A stretch of 64,000 nucleotides of DNA, taken from assembly GCA_028823485.1 (NCBI GenBank), contig JAPKBG010000011.1:1-64000 (forward strand), given 5' to 3'. Source of the stretch: Methylophilaceae bacterium. GTDB lineage: Bacteria > Pseudomonadota > Gammaproteobacteria > Burkholderiales > Methylophilaceae. A program made the position numbers and the translations under genes. Below, in pieces: positions 19,701 to 27,588 of this stretch (its first letter is position 1; every line of letters begins with the position of its first letter). The notes beneath the pieces are model-generated. The model did no database searches, was not told where the DNA came from, and saw only the letters and a list, made by a program, of their open reading frames with translations.

Positions 19701-20178
19701 TAGCTAGCTTGGTGGCTAACGCCGCATTATTGTGTGCCAATGCTAAGCCAATATCACTGTCATTAGTGCCCGATAATAAAATGAGCCCTTCACTACTTTG
19801 TTGAAACCATTCCGGCTTAAATTCTGGCCGCCCTCTTGTTTGATTTTCTAAGTAGGCTTTACTTAACAACTCGCACAACAGTTTGTAGCCAGTATCATTT
19901 TGTACTAGTAATAAGGCGCGTGTTGCTTGCTGTGGTTTTTTGCTATTTTCTAACCATACATCTGCACCAAGGACTGCTTTAATACCTTGTTTTCTAGCTG
20001 CTTTATAAAACTTAACAGCACCAAATAAATTGCTCAAATCAGTCAATGCCAAAGCAGGCATAGCATCAGCTTGTGCTGCATTTACATAATCTTTAATCCT
20101 GACGATACCATCAACAATGGAATATTCGCTGTGACATCTGAGGTGAATAAATGAAGGTGACTGACTTAAATCTTGCAT
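16714..20178 (-). CDS. dnaE: DNA polymerase III subunit alpha
   Basis: The catalytic subunit of the replicative polymerase, 1154 residues. It has an N-terminal PHP domain (FIHLRCHSEYSIVDG), the palm with the catalytic aspartates in PDFDIDF near residue 408 and GPGRGSGAGSLVAY just before it, fingers, a helix-hairpin-helix region, an OB fold (RIAGVVMGVRIRMTQRGKMA) and the C-terminal tau-binding region. All expected sections are in order with no interruption. accA follows 39 bases downstream. Confidence 0.97.
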   Translation of the reverse strand: MQDLSQSPSFIHLRCHSEYSIVDGIVRIKDYVNAAQADAMPALALTDLSNLFGAVKFYKAARKQGIKAVLGADVWLENSKKPQQATRALLLVQNDTGYKLLCELLSKAYLENQTRGRPEFKPEWFQQSSEGLILLSGTNDSDIGLALAHNNAALATKLASRWSALFPNRFYLEVQRATDAANAAKQEAHIQQVLSIASTLNVPIVATHPIQFITQDDFQAHEARTCIAEGYMLADRRRPKKFSDEQYFKTQEQMSALFADVPEALANTIQIAKRCNLTLTLGENYLPDFPTPEGQDLQTYLAEESLKGLNARLAQLFPDEAVRAEQFSTYKERLDFECGIIGQMGFPGYFLIVADFINWAKNNGVPVGPGRGSGAGSLVAYSLGITDLDPLEYNLLFERFLNPERVSMPDFDIDFCQDGRDRVIGYVKQKYGLDSVSQIATFGTMAAKAVIRDVGRVLDLPFNFVDSIAKLIPLELGITLKSALEKEPQLQERREKEEEVAKLLELALRLEGVVRNVGMHAGGVLIAPGKISDYSAVYCQENGDSLVSQYDKDDVEAVGLVKFDFLGLRTLTILDMAVDNANAQRLAEGEPPLVLEALPLDDKAAFRLLKQSNTTAVFQLESKGMKDMLKQAKPDCFEDIIALVALYRPGPMDLIPDYCRRKHGQQRVVYPHPSTEVILKETYGIAVYQEQVMQIAQVVAGFSLGAADLLRRAMGKKKPEEMVKQREIFNEGALKNDLSLQQSNDLFDLLEKFAGYGFNKSHAAAYALVAYQTAYLKVHYPAAFLAATMSADMNNTDSVRIFFDDCAPNEVEVLPPDVNQSAYRFTPLSKDQILYGLGAIKGTGATAIDLMIAAREEGGPFKDLFDFCSRLDLRKVNRRVIESLIRAGAFDQLEPNRAALMAGVSAAIGAAEHANNHVRQDNLFGEEANVQHQLPVVEAWRPEARLKEEKAALGFYLSGHPYTENKAEIAQFVHGTLADIAPQKQPKRIAGVVMGVRIRMTQRGKMAIVTLDDAVARVDVVVGGDLLAKHAHLIKEDQVLVIEGRISHDDFSGGNRVSANKLFNLPMARSAYASMLKIACNGQSDAAKLTTILQPYRKGESAGKSVCPVKIEYHNASSQVDLMLGESWQVELQDDLIHHLETWLSKDNVKILYN

Positions 20179-20223
20179 ACTGATATTTTACTCTTTTCAA
20201 ATAAAAAGTGCGGCTAATCCAAT

Positions 20224-20250
20224 GAAAAAAGCCGCTAAATTAGCGGCTTT
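20224..20250 (-). terminator. intrinsic terminator after the receiver remnant
   Basis: A 9-bp stem AAGCCGCTA/TAGCGGCTT with an AAT loop is followed on the minus strand by a run of six T (A6 at 20225-20230). It ends minus-strand transcription before dnaE, showing that the receiver fragment once had its own transcription unit. Confidence 0.8.
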
Positions 20251-20280
20251 ACTATTCAGCTCTATTTCGAGGCCCTGCTT

Positions 20281-20676
20281 TTACTTTTTCGTTGCTAGTA
20301 ATTCTTTTACTTTCTTTAACAATCCTTCATCTTGCACGGGCTTACCAAAAAGTGCATCAACACTAATTGCTTTAGCTAAGTTTTTATGTTTACCCACCGT
20401 ACGTAAACTAATCATAATCAAGTGGGTATTGGCAGTCCTAGCATCATCGCGAATATTACGTGATAATTCAAACCCGTCTAATCGTGGCATCTCAATATCC
20501 GTCAAAATAATATCAGGCGTACTCACTTGCAGCATATCCATTGCATCCATACCATCTTTAGCCACTTGCACTTCACAGCCTTTGCGTTTTAATAATCGGC
20601 CAAGCACTTTACGCATCGTCAATGAATCATCCAATATGCAAGACTCATTTGAGACAGGCGCTAGTTTTGCAACCAA
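20281..20676 (-). pseudogene. receiver-domain remnant of a ChpA/PilL-type hybrid kinase
   Basis: A 131-residue stand-alone receiver-like frame. DSLTMRKVLGRLLKRKGCEV, the phospho-acceptor segment LTDIEMPRLDGFEL and the conserved Lys in FGKP match the C-terminal receiver of ChpA/PilL-type hybrid kinases (twitching or chemotaxis signalling), as does the AKLAPVS linker before it. The first strand is short (CILDDS instead of about ILVVDDS), the usual TSR is SLR, the only start is TTG directly after an in-frame stop, and no ribosome binding site is visible. I read it as the surviving 3' end of a longer gene. A small functional single-domain regulator is the alternative. Confidence 0.6.
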
Positions 20677-21498
20677 TTAAAAGCAACCACATTACGTACC
20701 GTCCTTGTGATTTCTGACGGACTGTATATCAACGGCTCTGAGCTCATTAGCGGTTTTGAGTCGATACTTGGCGACACGCCTATTATTGTTGGACTCGCTG
20801 GTGATGGCGGAAAATTCGTCAAAATACTACAGCTATTTAATGACACCATTTCAGACAATATGATAATTGCGGTTGGTTTATATGGTGATTATCTCATCAC
20901 CTCAAGCGGCGCATTAGGTGGCTGGAAACCTTACGCCCTCCACGTAAAGTGACGAAATCAGTAAAAAACGTGGTTTATGAACTAGATGGAAAGCCTGCTT
21001 TATCCTTAAACAAAATGTATTTTGGTGCAGCTTTCTCTAGACACTTACCAGGTAGTGGATTGAAATTCCCATTAGCTGTGATTGAGGAAGCTAAAACGGG
21101 GTGTCGAAAAAATACGTACCTTGCTCTCCATTGATGCCAATCATAGTAGTTTAACGTTCGCAGGCAATATCAAAGAAGGTGAAATAGTTCGCCTCTGCCA
21201 AACCAATCACGACAAACTAGTTGAAGGCGCAGGCGCCGGTGCTAACCTCGTTATTGGTGGCTTAGATGCTCAGAAAACCAATCAAACAGGTCTAGCACTT
21301 TGTGTCAGCTGCGTTGGTCGTAAGGGTGTGATGGAAGAGCAAGTGGTCGATGAAGTGAAATTGGTACAACAAATGCTAGGGACAAAAACCAGTGTTGCTC
21401 GCTTTTACTCCTACGGTAAAATTGCGCTGCGCCCTAATACTACTGGTAGCGAGCACAATCAAACAATGATAATTGGTTATTTAAGCAAAAAACTGTAG
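20665..21498 (+). pseudogene. FIST-domain sensory protein, truncated and twice frameshifted
   Basis: Three consecutive frames together encode the second two thirds of a FIST-domain protein (a ligand-sensing family linked to signal transduction). Frame 1 gives VLVISDGLYINGSELISGF and PIIVGLAGDG; at about 20943 one base seems to be lost (CAC-GTA-AAG where CAC-CGT-AAA is expected) and reading continues VTKSVKNVVYELDGKPAL. At an A6 run at 21107-21112 one extra base shifts it again into IRTLLSIDANHSSLTFAG. The end, FYSYGKIALRPNT and HNQTM, is the typical FIST_C terminus. The N-terminal third is missing, cut where the receiver remnant begins on the other strand. A terminator follows. Confidence 0.8.
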
Positions 21499-21532
21499 TT
21501 TAAAACACCTAGTCGAAATACTTTTTTACAGG

Positions 21533-21557
21533 TCACCTAGAATTGAGGTGATTTTTG
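21533..21557 (+). terminator. intrinsic terminator after the FIST remnant
   Basis: Stem TCACCT/AGGTGA with a 7-base loop is followed by T5 at 21552-21556. It isolates tpx from upstream transcription. Confidence 0.75.
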
Positions 21558-21595
21558 CTTTATGATAAGAAATCAAATTTAAGAAAGATTAAAAA

Positions 21596-22096
21596 ATGTC
21601 CAGCTCAGTTACACTAAAAGGAATTCCTGTCGATGTTGCCGGAAACTTACCACAAATAGGCAGCACAGCACCTAATTTCACTTTGGTCGATGCCGCATTA
21701 CAAGACGTCACATTAGGCACTTATGCTGGTAAACGTAAAGTGCTGAACTTGTTCCCTAGTGTAGATACACCAACTTGTGCCAGCTCAGTCCGTGAGTTTA
21801 GCAAACGCGCTAGCAGCATGGATAACACTGTTGTACTTAATATCTCTGTTGACTTACCTTTTGCACAAAAGCGCTTTTGTGCTGCAGAAGGCATTGAGAA
21901 TGTAGTGAACCTATCAACCATGCGTGATCGTGACTTTTTAATGAACTACGGTACATTAATTTTTAGCAGCAAATTAGCTGGCTTAGCTGTCCGTGCTGTT
22001 ATAGTGATCGATGAAAATGATATTGTTAAATACATTGAGTTAGTGCCAGAAATTACAGAAGAGCCTAACTACGATGCGGCGATTGCAGCACTGTAA
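21596..22096 (+). CDS. tpx: thiol peroxidase Tpx
   Basis: An atypical 2-Cys peroxiredoxin of 166 residues that reduces H2O2 and alkyl hydroperoxides using thioredoxin. The peroxidatic Cys61 lies in [15 protein letters not shown] and the resolving Cys95 in [10 protein letters not shown], the spacing expected for Tpx. The N-terminal [19 protein letters not shown] and the C-terminal [17 protein letters not shown] type end are characteristic. It is a single-gene unit flanked by terminators on both sides, with an AAGAAAG ribosome binding site. Confidence 0.96.
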   Translation: MSSSVTLKGIPVDVAGNLPQIGSTAPNFTLVDAALQDVTLGTYAGKRKVLNLFPSVDTPTCASSVREFSKRASSMDNTVVLNISVDLPFAQKRFCAAEGIENVVNLSTMRDRDFLMNYGTLIFSSKLAGLAVRAVIVIDENDIVKYIELVPEITEEPNYDAAIAAL

Positions 22097-22117
22097 GCAT
22101 TAGCAAGCAAGCGCATT

Positions 22118-22147
22118 AAAAAGGCCCAGCAATGCTGGGCCTTTTCT
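22118..22147. terminator. bidirectional terminator between tpx and ybaK-like gene
   Basis: A 10-bp perfect stem AAGGCCCAGC/GCTGGGCCTT with an AAT loop has A residues on the left and TTTTCTT on the right, so it can serve tpx on the plus strand and the convergent minus-strand operon. Confidence 0.9.
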
Positions 22148-22172
22148 TATCCATTTCTGATTCAACGCATCA

Positions 22173-22667
22173 CTACTCTTTTACAAAACTGCCCTGCGCT
22201 ACATCAGCCATCAACTTAAGCAAGTCACTACCCTTAAGCGCCAACGCATAGCCAAGGACGCCGCTACCAATCACAACCGTTTCATAGCTTGATACACTAG
22301 CATCAATTAGCACCTTCAAGCCTTCTGGCAACGCCACTGGCGGCACTGCTCCAACTAGATAACCCGTGGCTTCAGGCACCTCATCATACTCAGCCATGCG
22401 TAACTTACGTTCTTCTAGGTGTTTACGTAGCACACCCCAATCAGCGCGCCCTGCACCTGCAACAGCTAGTAGGTAAAACTGTTTAGAGCCACCACGAAAC
22501 ACCACACTACGCACAACCGACGTCGGATCTAGGCCTTTTGCGCTCAGCAGCTCTTCTAAGTTTCGTATCGGCTTCTTATCTTCACTAAGTGGAATTTCGA
22601 CCACACCAAAATCAACATCTGCTGATGTCAGTAAATCAGTCACATCTGAGTTAATGGTCATATTCAC
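22173..22667 (-). CDS. YbaK/prolyl-tRNA editing domain protein
   Basis: A 164-residue stand-alone aminoacyl-tRNA deacylase domain of the YbaK/ProX superfamily, which hydrolyses mischarged tRNAs such as Cys- or Ala-tRNA-Pro. The segments VVRSVVFRG, FYLLAVAGAGRADWGVLRKHL, EATGYLVGAVPPVALPEG and LIDASVSSYETVVIGSG cover the fold; the GXXXP-like glycines near GAVPPVALP are present. It is the last gene of the minus-strand run that begins with the RNase II-like gene. Which tRNA it edits cannot be said. Confidence 0.85.
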   Translation of the reverse strand: MNMTINSDVTDLLTSADVDFGVVEIPLSEDKKPIRNLEELLSAKGLDPTSVVRSVVFRGGSKQFYLLAVAGAGRADWGVLRKHLEERKLRMAEYDEVPEATGYLVGAVPPVALPEGLKVLIDASVSSYETVVIGSGVLGYALALKGSDLLKLMADVAQGSFVKE

Positions 22668-22690
22668 ATCTTATAAGAAAATTTTATCGC

Positions 22691-22987
22691 TTAAAATTGT
22701 TTTACAACGCGTTCTTTCGCCATTTCAATATGCTGATCAATATTATCGGCCAACATTTCTTTGAATTGATTCGTAAACCATTCAATCGCCTCATCTCTTG
22801 TAGCGACCAAATCTGTCGTTTTGCTCGCTACTTCATGTGCATTAAAGCGTGCAACGGCATAACACATCGCACCACTCACACGGCCAATGTCTTGCTTGCT
22901 ATCTGCAACTAAAGCATTCGCAGTATTGATAAACTGATCTGCCATCACGAGCATATCCATTTCATTTTCATTGCTTTGTTCAGCCAT
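22691..22987 (-). CDS. DUF3144 family protein
   Basis: A 98-residue, mostly helical, acidic protein without signal peptide or membrane segment. MADQFINTANAL, MCYAVARFNAHEV and the closing NIDQHIEM match the DUF3144 family, whose function is not established. It lies 53 bases after the MazG-like gene and 23 before the YbaK gene, same strand, probably one transcript. Confidence 0.75.
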   Translation of the reverse strand: MAEQSNENEMDMLVMADQFINTANALVADSKQDIGRVSGAMCYAVARFNAHEVASKTTDLVATRDEAIEWFTNQFKEMLADNIDQHIEMAKERVVKQF

Positions 22988-23040
22988 GTTTTTCCCTTTA
23001 TTAAGTATTGAGGTTAAATATTAAAGTTTAGTATTAAAAA

Positions 23041-23397
23041 TTACTCGTATTCCGTATATTTGGCGTTACTACCTTTAGCCTTTTCGACTGGGTATTTCTT
23101 TGCATTTAAATCAATTTTTTTATTCGCAGCATCAATCAAATCAATGCCACACACTTCCGCAATCCTCAGTAAGTAAACAAAAGTGTCTGACAATTCTTCT
23201 CCAACTTGCTCTTTCTTTTCAGCATCTAAGTTTTTGCTATCGGCTTCTGTTATCCACTGAAAATGCTCAACCACTTCACCTGCTTCCACGATCATCGCCA
23301 TCGACAAGTTTTTCGGCGAATGAAATTGCGCCCAATCGCGTTCTTCTACGAATTGATTCACGCGTGCTCTTAACTGATCAATAGAGTCTGGTGTCAT
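23041..23397 (-). CDS. MazG-like nucleotide pyrophosphohydrolase
   Basis: A 118-residue all-alpha NTP pyrophosphatase of the MazG/RS21-C6 type; relatives hydrolyse dCTP or damaged dNTPs to the monophosphate. The Mg2+-binding acidic helices are visible as SMAMIVEAGEVVEHFQW and VGEELSDTFVYLLRIAE. The C-terminal KKIDLNAKKYPVEKAKGSNAKYTEY is typical of the dCTP-pyrophosphatase-like group. It overlaps the stop of the upstream methyltransferase by four bases (ATGA), so it is coupled. Confidence 0.88.
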   Translation of the reverse strand: MTPDSIDQLRARVNQFVEERDWAQFHSPKNLSMAMIVEAGEVVEHFQWITEADSKNLDAEKKEQVGEELSDTFVYLLRIAEVCGIDLIDAANKKIDLNAKKYPVEKAKGSNAKYTEYE

Positions 23398-24641
23398 AGC
23401 GGCTTCACATCCTTGTAAGTCAGTTCACGGTTTGGGTCGACTGGCTTCTCTTTTGGTTTATCTGCAACTGGCGTCGCATTAGGGTCAATCGGTTTTTTCT
23501 CTTTACGGTTGCTACCTACCACCATTTTAATTTCAAATAAACGGCACTCCAATGGCCCATTAAACAATGGCGTTTTCTTACTAGCAGATAAACGCATCAA
23601 TTTCGGCATACGGAAATCAGTGGTTAAGAAGTAAGCACTCCAACCTGCAAATTTACGTTTTAACGCTTCGCCTAATTTAGGATATAAATCCGTCAAATCG
23701 ACTTCATCACCAATGCGAATACCGTAAGGTGGGTTTGCCACCAGCACACCGTTATTAGCCGCAGGTGGTACTTTGACAATATCAAACTGTGACAACTGTA
23801 CCGCGTCTAAAAAGCCAGCCTCTTCTAAATTACGTTTTGCAATACGCACAGCACGCAAATCAATGTCGCTGCCGTATATTTTTTGGAAGGTGACAGGCTT
23901 AGCGCTATTTTGTGCCGCCTTTTTCACTTTCTTCCATGTATCTGATTCATAGTTTTTCAATCGCTCAAAACCAAAGCCGCGGTTCAAGCCCGGCGCGATA
24001 TTCAGCGCCATCATGACCGCTTCTAGCAAGAACGTGCCACTACCGCACATCGGATCAAGTAAAGGCATGCCTGGCTCCCAGCCAGTCAATTGCAATACGC
24101 CAGCGGCTAAGTTCTCACGTAACGGCGCTTCTATGCTCGCCTTACGGTTACCACGTTGATAAAGCGCATCACCTGAAGTATCGATATAGTAAATATAGTT
24201 TTCTTCCGTCAAATACGCATGAATACGCACCGCTGGTGTTTTGGTATCAATATAAGGGCGCGAGCCAACCGCTTCTCTAAACTTGTCGCAAATCGCATCT
24301 TTAATTTTCAGCGTTGCAAATTCCAAACTTTTCAGCGGACACTTCACGCCAGTGACTTTCACCATAAAGTCATGCTTCACATCAAACCAATTTGGCCAAT
24401 TCACTTGATAAGCCGCTTCGAATAAATCCTCTTCATTCTCATAGCGGCCTTTAGTCACTTGCCATAACACACGCGTTGCAATGCGTGAATGCAAATTGAT
24501 GTGATAACACACCGTCGCATCACCCAAGAAAGACACGCCGCCATCGGTCTGCTGAATGCTTTTAGCACCACTGGTTTTAAGCTCTTTAACGAGTAATGCT
24601 TCTAGCCCACGCGGGCAAGTGGCGAAAAATGTTTGGTTCAT
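23394..24641 (-). CDS. THUMP-domain class I RNA methyltransferase (RlmL N-half-like)
   Basis: A 415-residue SAM-dependent RNA methyltransferase matching the N-terminal half of RlmKL, which makes m2G2445 in 23S rRNA. The start TFFATCPRGLEALLVKEL is diagnostic, the THUMP domain spans about residues 45-160, motif I reads LLDPMCGSGTFLLEA and the catalytic motif is NPPYG. It lacks the RlmK half, as in many bacteria where the two activities are on separate proteins. The last 40 residues are a Lys/Pro-rich tail. ATGA overlap with the gene before it and with the MazG gene after it indicates a tight operon. The target base is inferred from family only. Confidence 0.88.
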   Translation of the reverse strand: MNQTFFATCPRGLEALLVKELKTSGAKSIQQTDGGVSFLGDATVCYHINLHSRIATRVLWQVTKGRYENEEDLFEAAYQVNWPNWFDVKHDFMVKVTGVKCPLKSLEFATLKIKDAICDKFREAVGSRPYIDTKTPAVRIHAYLTEENYIYYIDTSGDALYQRGNRKASIEAPLRENLAAGVLQLTGWEPGMPLLDPMCGSGTFLLEAVMMALNIAPGLNRGFGFERLKNYESDTWKKVKKAAQNSAKPVTFQKIYGSDIDLRAVRIAKRNLEEAGFLDAVQLSQFDIVKVPPAANNGVLVANPPYGIRIGDEVDLTDLYPKLGEALKRKFAGWSAYFLTTDFRMPKLMRLSASKKTPLFNGPLECRLFEIKMVVGSNRKEKKPIDPNATPVADKPKEKPVDPNRELTYKDVKPL

Positions 24642-25429
24642 AGTGATTCCAACGTTGAATACATTTTTTGGTAACCATTCTGCTCATGCAGCTTGTCCAA
24701 AAATTCGGTGAAGTTCATGACGTGATCGTGATTCAATTGCAATGCACGTTCTCTCAATCGCTTCTCTGTTAATTTAATCGGGTCTTTAAACGCAAAGACA
24801 ATAATATTGCCCGGCTTACCCGTTGGCAACACCAGCACACGACCAAAAAACGTTTGCTCGATACGCTGTAAGTAAATGTCAAAGTTCTTATCTGAACCCC
24901 ATAAGTTAATCAAAAAGATGCCATCATCTTTTAGCACCTCATAGCATAGATCAAAAAAGTCTGGCGTACAAAAACCATCTGGAATACCATCTGAACCAAA
25001 GCCATCAATCATCAAACAATCCTGACTCAATGGATTATTTTCCATATAGTGTAAGCCATCAGCTTTGAGTACATTCAGCTTTTCATCATTGTCTGGCATA
25101 AAGAAATGGCTACGCGCCACATCAATCACCTGTTGATTAATCTCAACCACGGTTTGGTTAATGTCTAGGCAATAATGATGAATATACTTCGTCACCGAAG
25201 CGCCACCGAGACCCACCATCAACAAGTCTTTAATGTCATTTCTAAATAATAAGAAATACATCAAAGCACGTGAATAGTTAAACACCAACACTAACGGTGA
25301 AGCCACCATCATGCCACTTTGTACGGTTTTTGAGCCTAAGTGCATTTGGCGTATGCCATCTAGCTCCGTAACTTCTACCGAATTATTTTCGGCCACACTT
25401 TTATGATTCTTACGTCTAAAAAACGCCAC
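24638..25429 (-). CDS. spermidine synthase-like methyltransferase-fold protein
   Basis: A 263-residue Rossmann-fold protein related to spermidine synthase (SpeE). The glycine-rich motif LLMVGLGGASVTKYIH, the acidic end of strand 2 (TVVEINQQVIDVA) and DGLHYM with LMIDGFGSDGIP resemble the spermidine synthase active site, but the N-terminal tetramerisation domain is shortened, so a role other than polyamine synthesis is possible. It starts with GTG immediately after the TAG of the RNase gene (TAGGTG) and ends in an ATGA overlap with the THUMP methyltransferase gene. Confidence 0.75.
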   Translation of the reverse strand: MAFFRRKNHKSVAENNSVEVTELDGIRQMHLGSKTVQSGMMVASPLVLVFNYSRALMYFLLFRNDIKDLLMVGLGGASVTKYIHHYCLDINQTVVEINQQVIDVARSHFFMPDNDEKLNVLKADGLHYMENNPLSQDCLMIDGFGSDGIPDGFCTPDFFDLCYEVLKDDGIFLINLWGSDKNFDIYLQRIEQTFFGRVLVLPTGKPGNIIVFAFKDPIKLTEKRLRERALQLNHDHVMNFTEFLDKLHEQNGYQKMYSTLESL

Positions 25430-27403
25430 CTACTTTCCCTCCGTTACATCTGTCTTACCATTCTTATTACTATTGCCTTCAACAGCTTCTTCTTTAACTA
25501 TCTCTGCTTCAGCCGCTTCTGCTTCAACCTCAGGGACTTCTTCAGTCTCGCCTTCAATCACATGCTTAAACTTACAGTTAAGCTCTATGAGTAAGGTATC
25601 AATCTCCTTCACTTCCAAACTGACTTTAGTGCCAACCTTAGTCCCTGGCAAGCTAGGCACTTTAGTGATAAAAAACATGCCATCTAGTCGCACTAAATTC
25701 TCACGCCAAACAACGGCAGTCACTTCTTTGATGTCTTCTTGAATCAAATACTGCAAGCACCAATAACGCTCCATCCGTGTTTGGAAATCGTTATACGCTT
25801 GATAGGTTTGCTCAAAGTCACGAATAATGACTTTCAACGCATCGCCTTCAGTGGCATAAGGCGCCTCTTCCTGATTGAGCAACGCAATTAACTGACGCTG
25901 ATTAATCAAATCCACCGCGCGGCGCAATGGTGAAGTACACCATGCATATTGACCTAAGCCCATACCTTGATGCGGTAAGGCCTCTGTGGTCATAAAGACC
26001 TTGCTAGTCGTTTTCGCACGGTAAATACCGGCGCGTCCGCCTTCTTTCAATAAGCCACCCCAAGTGCTATTAGCGTAAATCATTAATTCAGCCACTAGCT
26101 TATCCATTGGGGAACCACGTTCACGTGCCACGATGCTCACAATACCATCGGTCACATAAAAATTATAATCAATCTGCGGCGCACGGCCAGACTCACCTTG
26201 GCCACGTGCTTTCTCTAGCGATTCAGCTAGCGCATGTAAAAACTTCAACTCTGTCCACAACGGGTGCTCACTGCTATCGTTTGCTAATGTCTCAGCATTC
26301 AAATGTGGCTCTAAACTGTCATGGCGTAAATTCTCCGCAATCGTAATCTGCTCAACTTTGCTCTCATGCGACACAATCGTGAAGTCATCGGCCACTTCCA
26401 GATACAAACTCAAGGCAGGCTTAGTCGTCCCCGCATCCAAACTAAATGGACGCACCACAGACTCAGGCAACATCGTAATTTTATTACCTGGCATATACAC
26501 AGTAGACAAACGGTCCAATACAATCGCGTCCAACTCACCACCCTGTGCAATCGCCAACGATGGCGCGGCAATATGAATGCCAATGCGCTTATTGCCATTT
26601 GGCAATTCAACAACACTAAACGCATCATCAATCTCATTCGTCGTCGCATCATCAATACTAAACGCACTCACATCCGCAATTGGCAAATCAGCTGTATTAC
26701 TAACTAACAAGCCACTCACATCTTCATGCGCAGGAAAGTCAGTACCGCCTTTAAACATCTCACGTAAAAACGCACCTAAGTGATAATCATGCGCGCTAGT
26801 AATTAAGCCAGCATCCGCCATCACCGTCAGTGTCAAACGACCAGAGCTAGACGCAGCGCTATCAATCGCCTTCCACTCCACACTATTTTTATCTGGGTTA
26901 TAAATAAGAAAGTCCGCTTTTTCGGCAAAGCCCTCTGGCAACTCTTTGTTATTCAGCTGTTCTACCCATACCGCCATTTGTTCCACTTGCACACGCTTAC
27001 GCTCTACCGCGGCTTGCGCTAACTTCAACGTCTCTTCTGGAGCAGCTTTGTAATTGCCTTTACCCTTACGGTAAAAGTAAATCGGCGCGCCATGCACTTT
27101 AATCGCCGTAGCGGCAAACTGCACATTCGTTGGCTTATCGCCGTAATACAACTTGGCTAAGTCTTGATAGTTAAACTCAGCTCCTTCAATACATTCCCAC
27201 AAAAAGTCAGTATCCAGCGTCTCAGCTTCCGCCTCCGCGATGTCCATAAAGCCATCCAAAACTTCATCAAAATTCAGTAATACATTGGCTGTTTTAATCT
27301 TCGAGCGCTTACCAGATACCGCTTCAACCTGCATACTGCCAGGGTTCTCAGTCTTCACCATTGCGGCCTTAAAACTACCGCTTTCTTCATAAAATACGTT
27401 CAT
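25430..27403 (-). CDS. RNase II family (RNB-domain) exoribonuclease
   Basis: A 657-residue protein with a central RNB catalytic domain, which degrades single-stranded RNA 3'-5'. The metal-binding motif DDATTNEIDDAFSV is at about residue 252, followed by RIGIHIAAPSLAIAQGGELD, STVYMPGNKITMLPE, ARERGSPMDKLVAELMI and the LRRAVDLINQRQL block. The C-terminal OB (S1-like) part is followed by about 50 residues of Glu/Ala-rich sequence, likely a disordered tail. N-terminal cold-shock-like domains are poorly conserved, as in the smaller RNB proteins of betaproteobacteria. First gene of the six-gene minus-strand cluster. Confidence 0.9.
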   Translation of the reverse strand: MNVFYEESGSFKAAMVKTENPGSMQVEAVSGKRSKIKTANVLLNFDEVLDGFMDIAEAEAETLDTDFLWECIEGAEFNYQDLAKLYYGDKPTNVQFAATAIKVHGAPIYFYRKGKGNYKAAPEETLKLAQAAVERKRVQVEQMAVWVEQLNNKELPEGFAEKADFLIYNPDKNSVEWKAIDSAASSSGRLTLTVMADAGLITSAHDYHLGAFLREMFKGGTDFPAHEDVSGLLVSNTADLPIADVSAFSIDDATTNEIDDAFSVVELPNGNKRIGIHIAAPSLAIAQGGELDAIVLDRLSTVYMPGNKITMLPESVVRPFSLDAGTTKPALSLYLEVADDFTIVSHESKVEQITIAENLRHDSLEPHLNAETLANDSSEHPLWTELKFLHALAESLEKARGQGESGRAPQIDYNFYVTDGIVSIVARERGSPMDKLVAELMIYANSTWGGLLKEGGRAGIYRAKTTSKVFMTTEALPHQGMGLGQYAWCTSPLRRAVDLINQRQLIALLNQEEAPYATEGDALKVIIRDFEQTYQAYNDFQTRMERYWCLQYLIQEDIKEVTAVVWRENLVRLDGMFFITKVPSLPGTKVGTKVSLEVKEIDTLLIELNCKFKHVIEGETEEVPEVEAEAAEAEIVKEEAVEGNSNKNGKTDVTEGK

Positions 27404-27588
27404 ACATCTCTTCTCTCACCTGATATTGGCGAGATATTCATTAGCTTAATCCTGATGGATTAATGGTTGATTAATAGCTTATTCGTGGAATACCCGCAAT
27501 GATACATGACTGACACCCTAAATACCTTATAGAACAGCACATTCCTGCTAGAAACTGCCACTTAAGGCCACTATTTCCGTCTACAATA

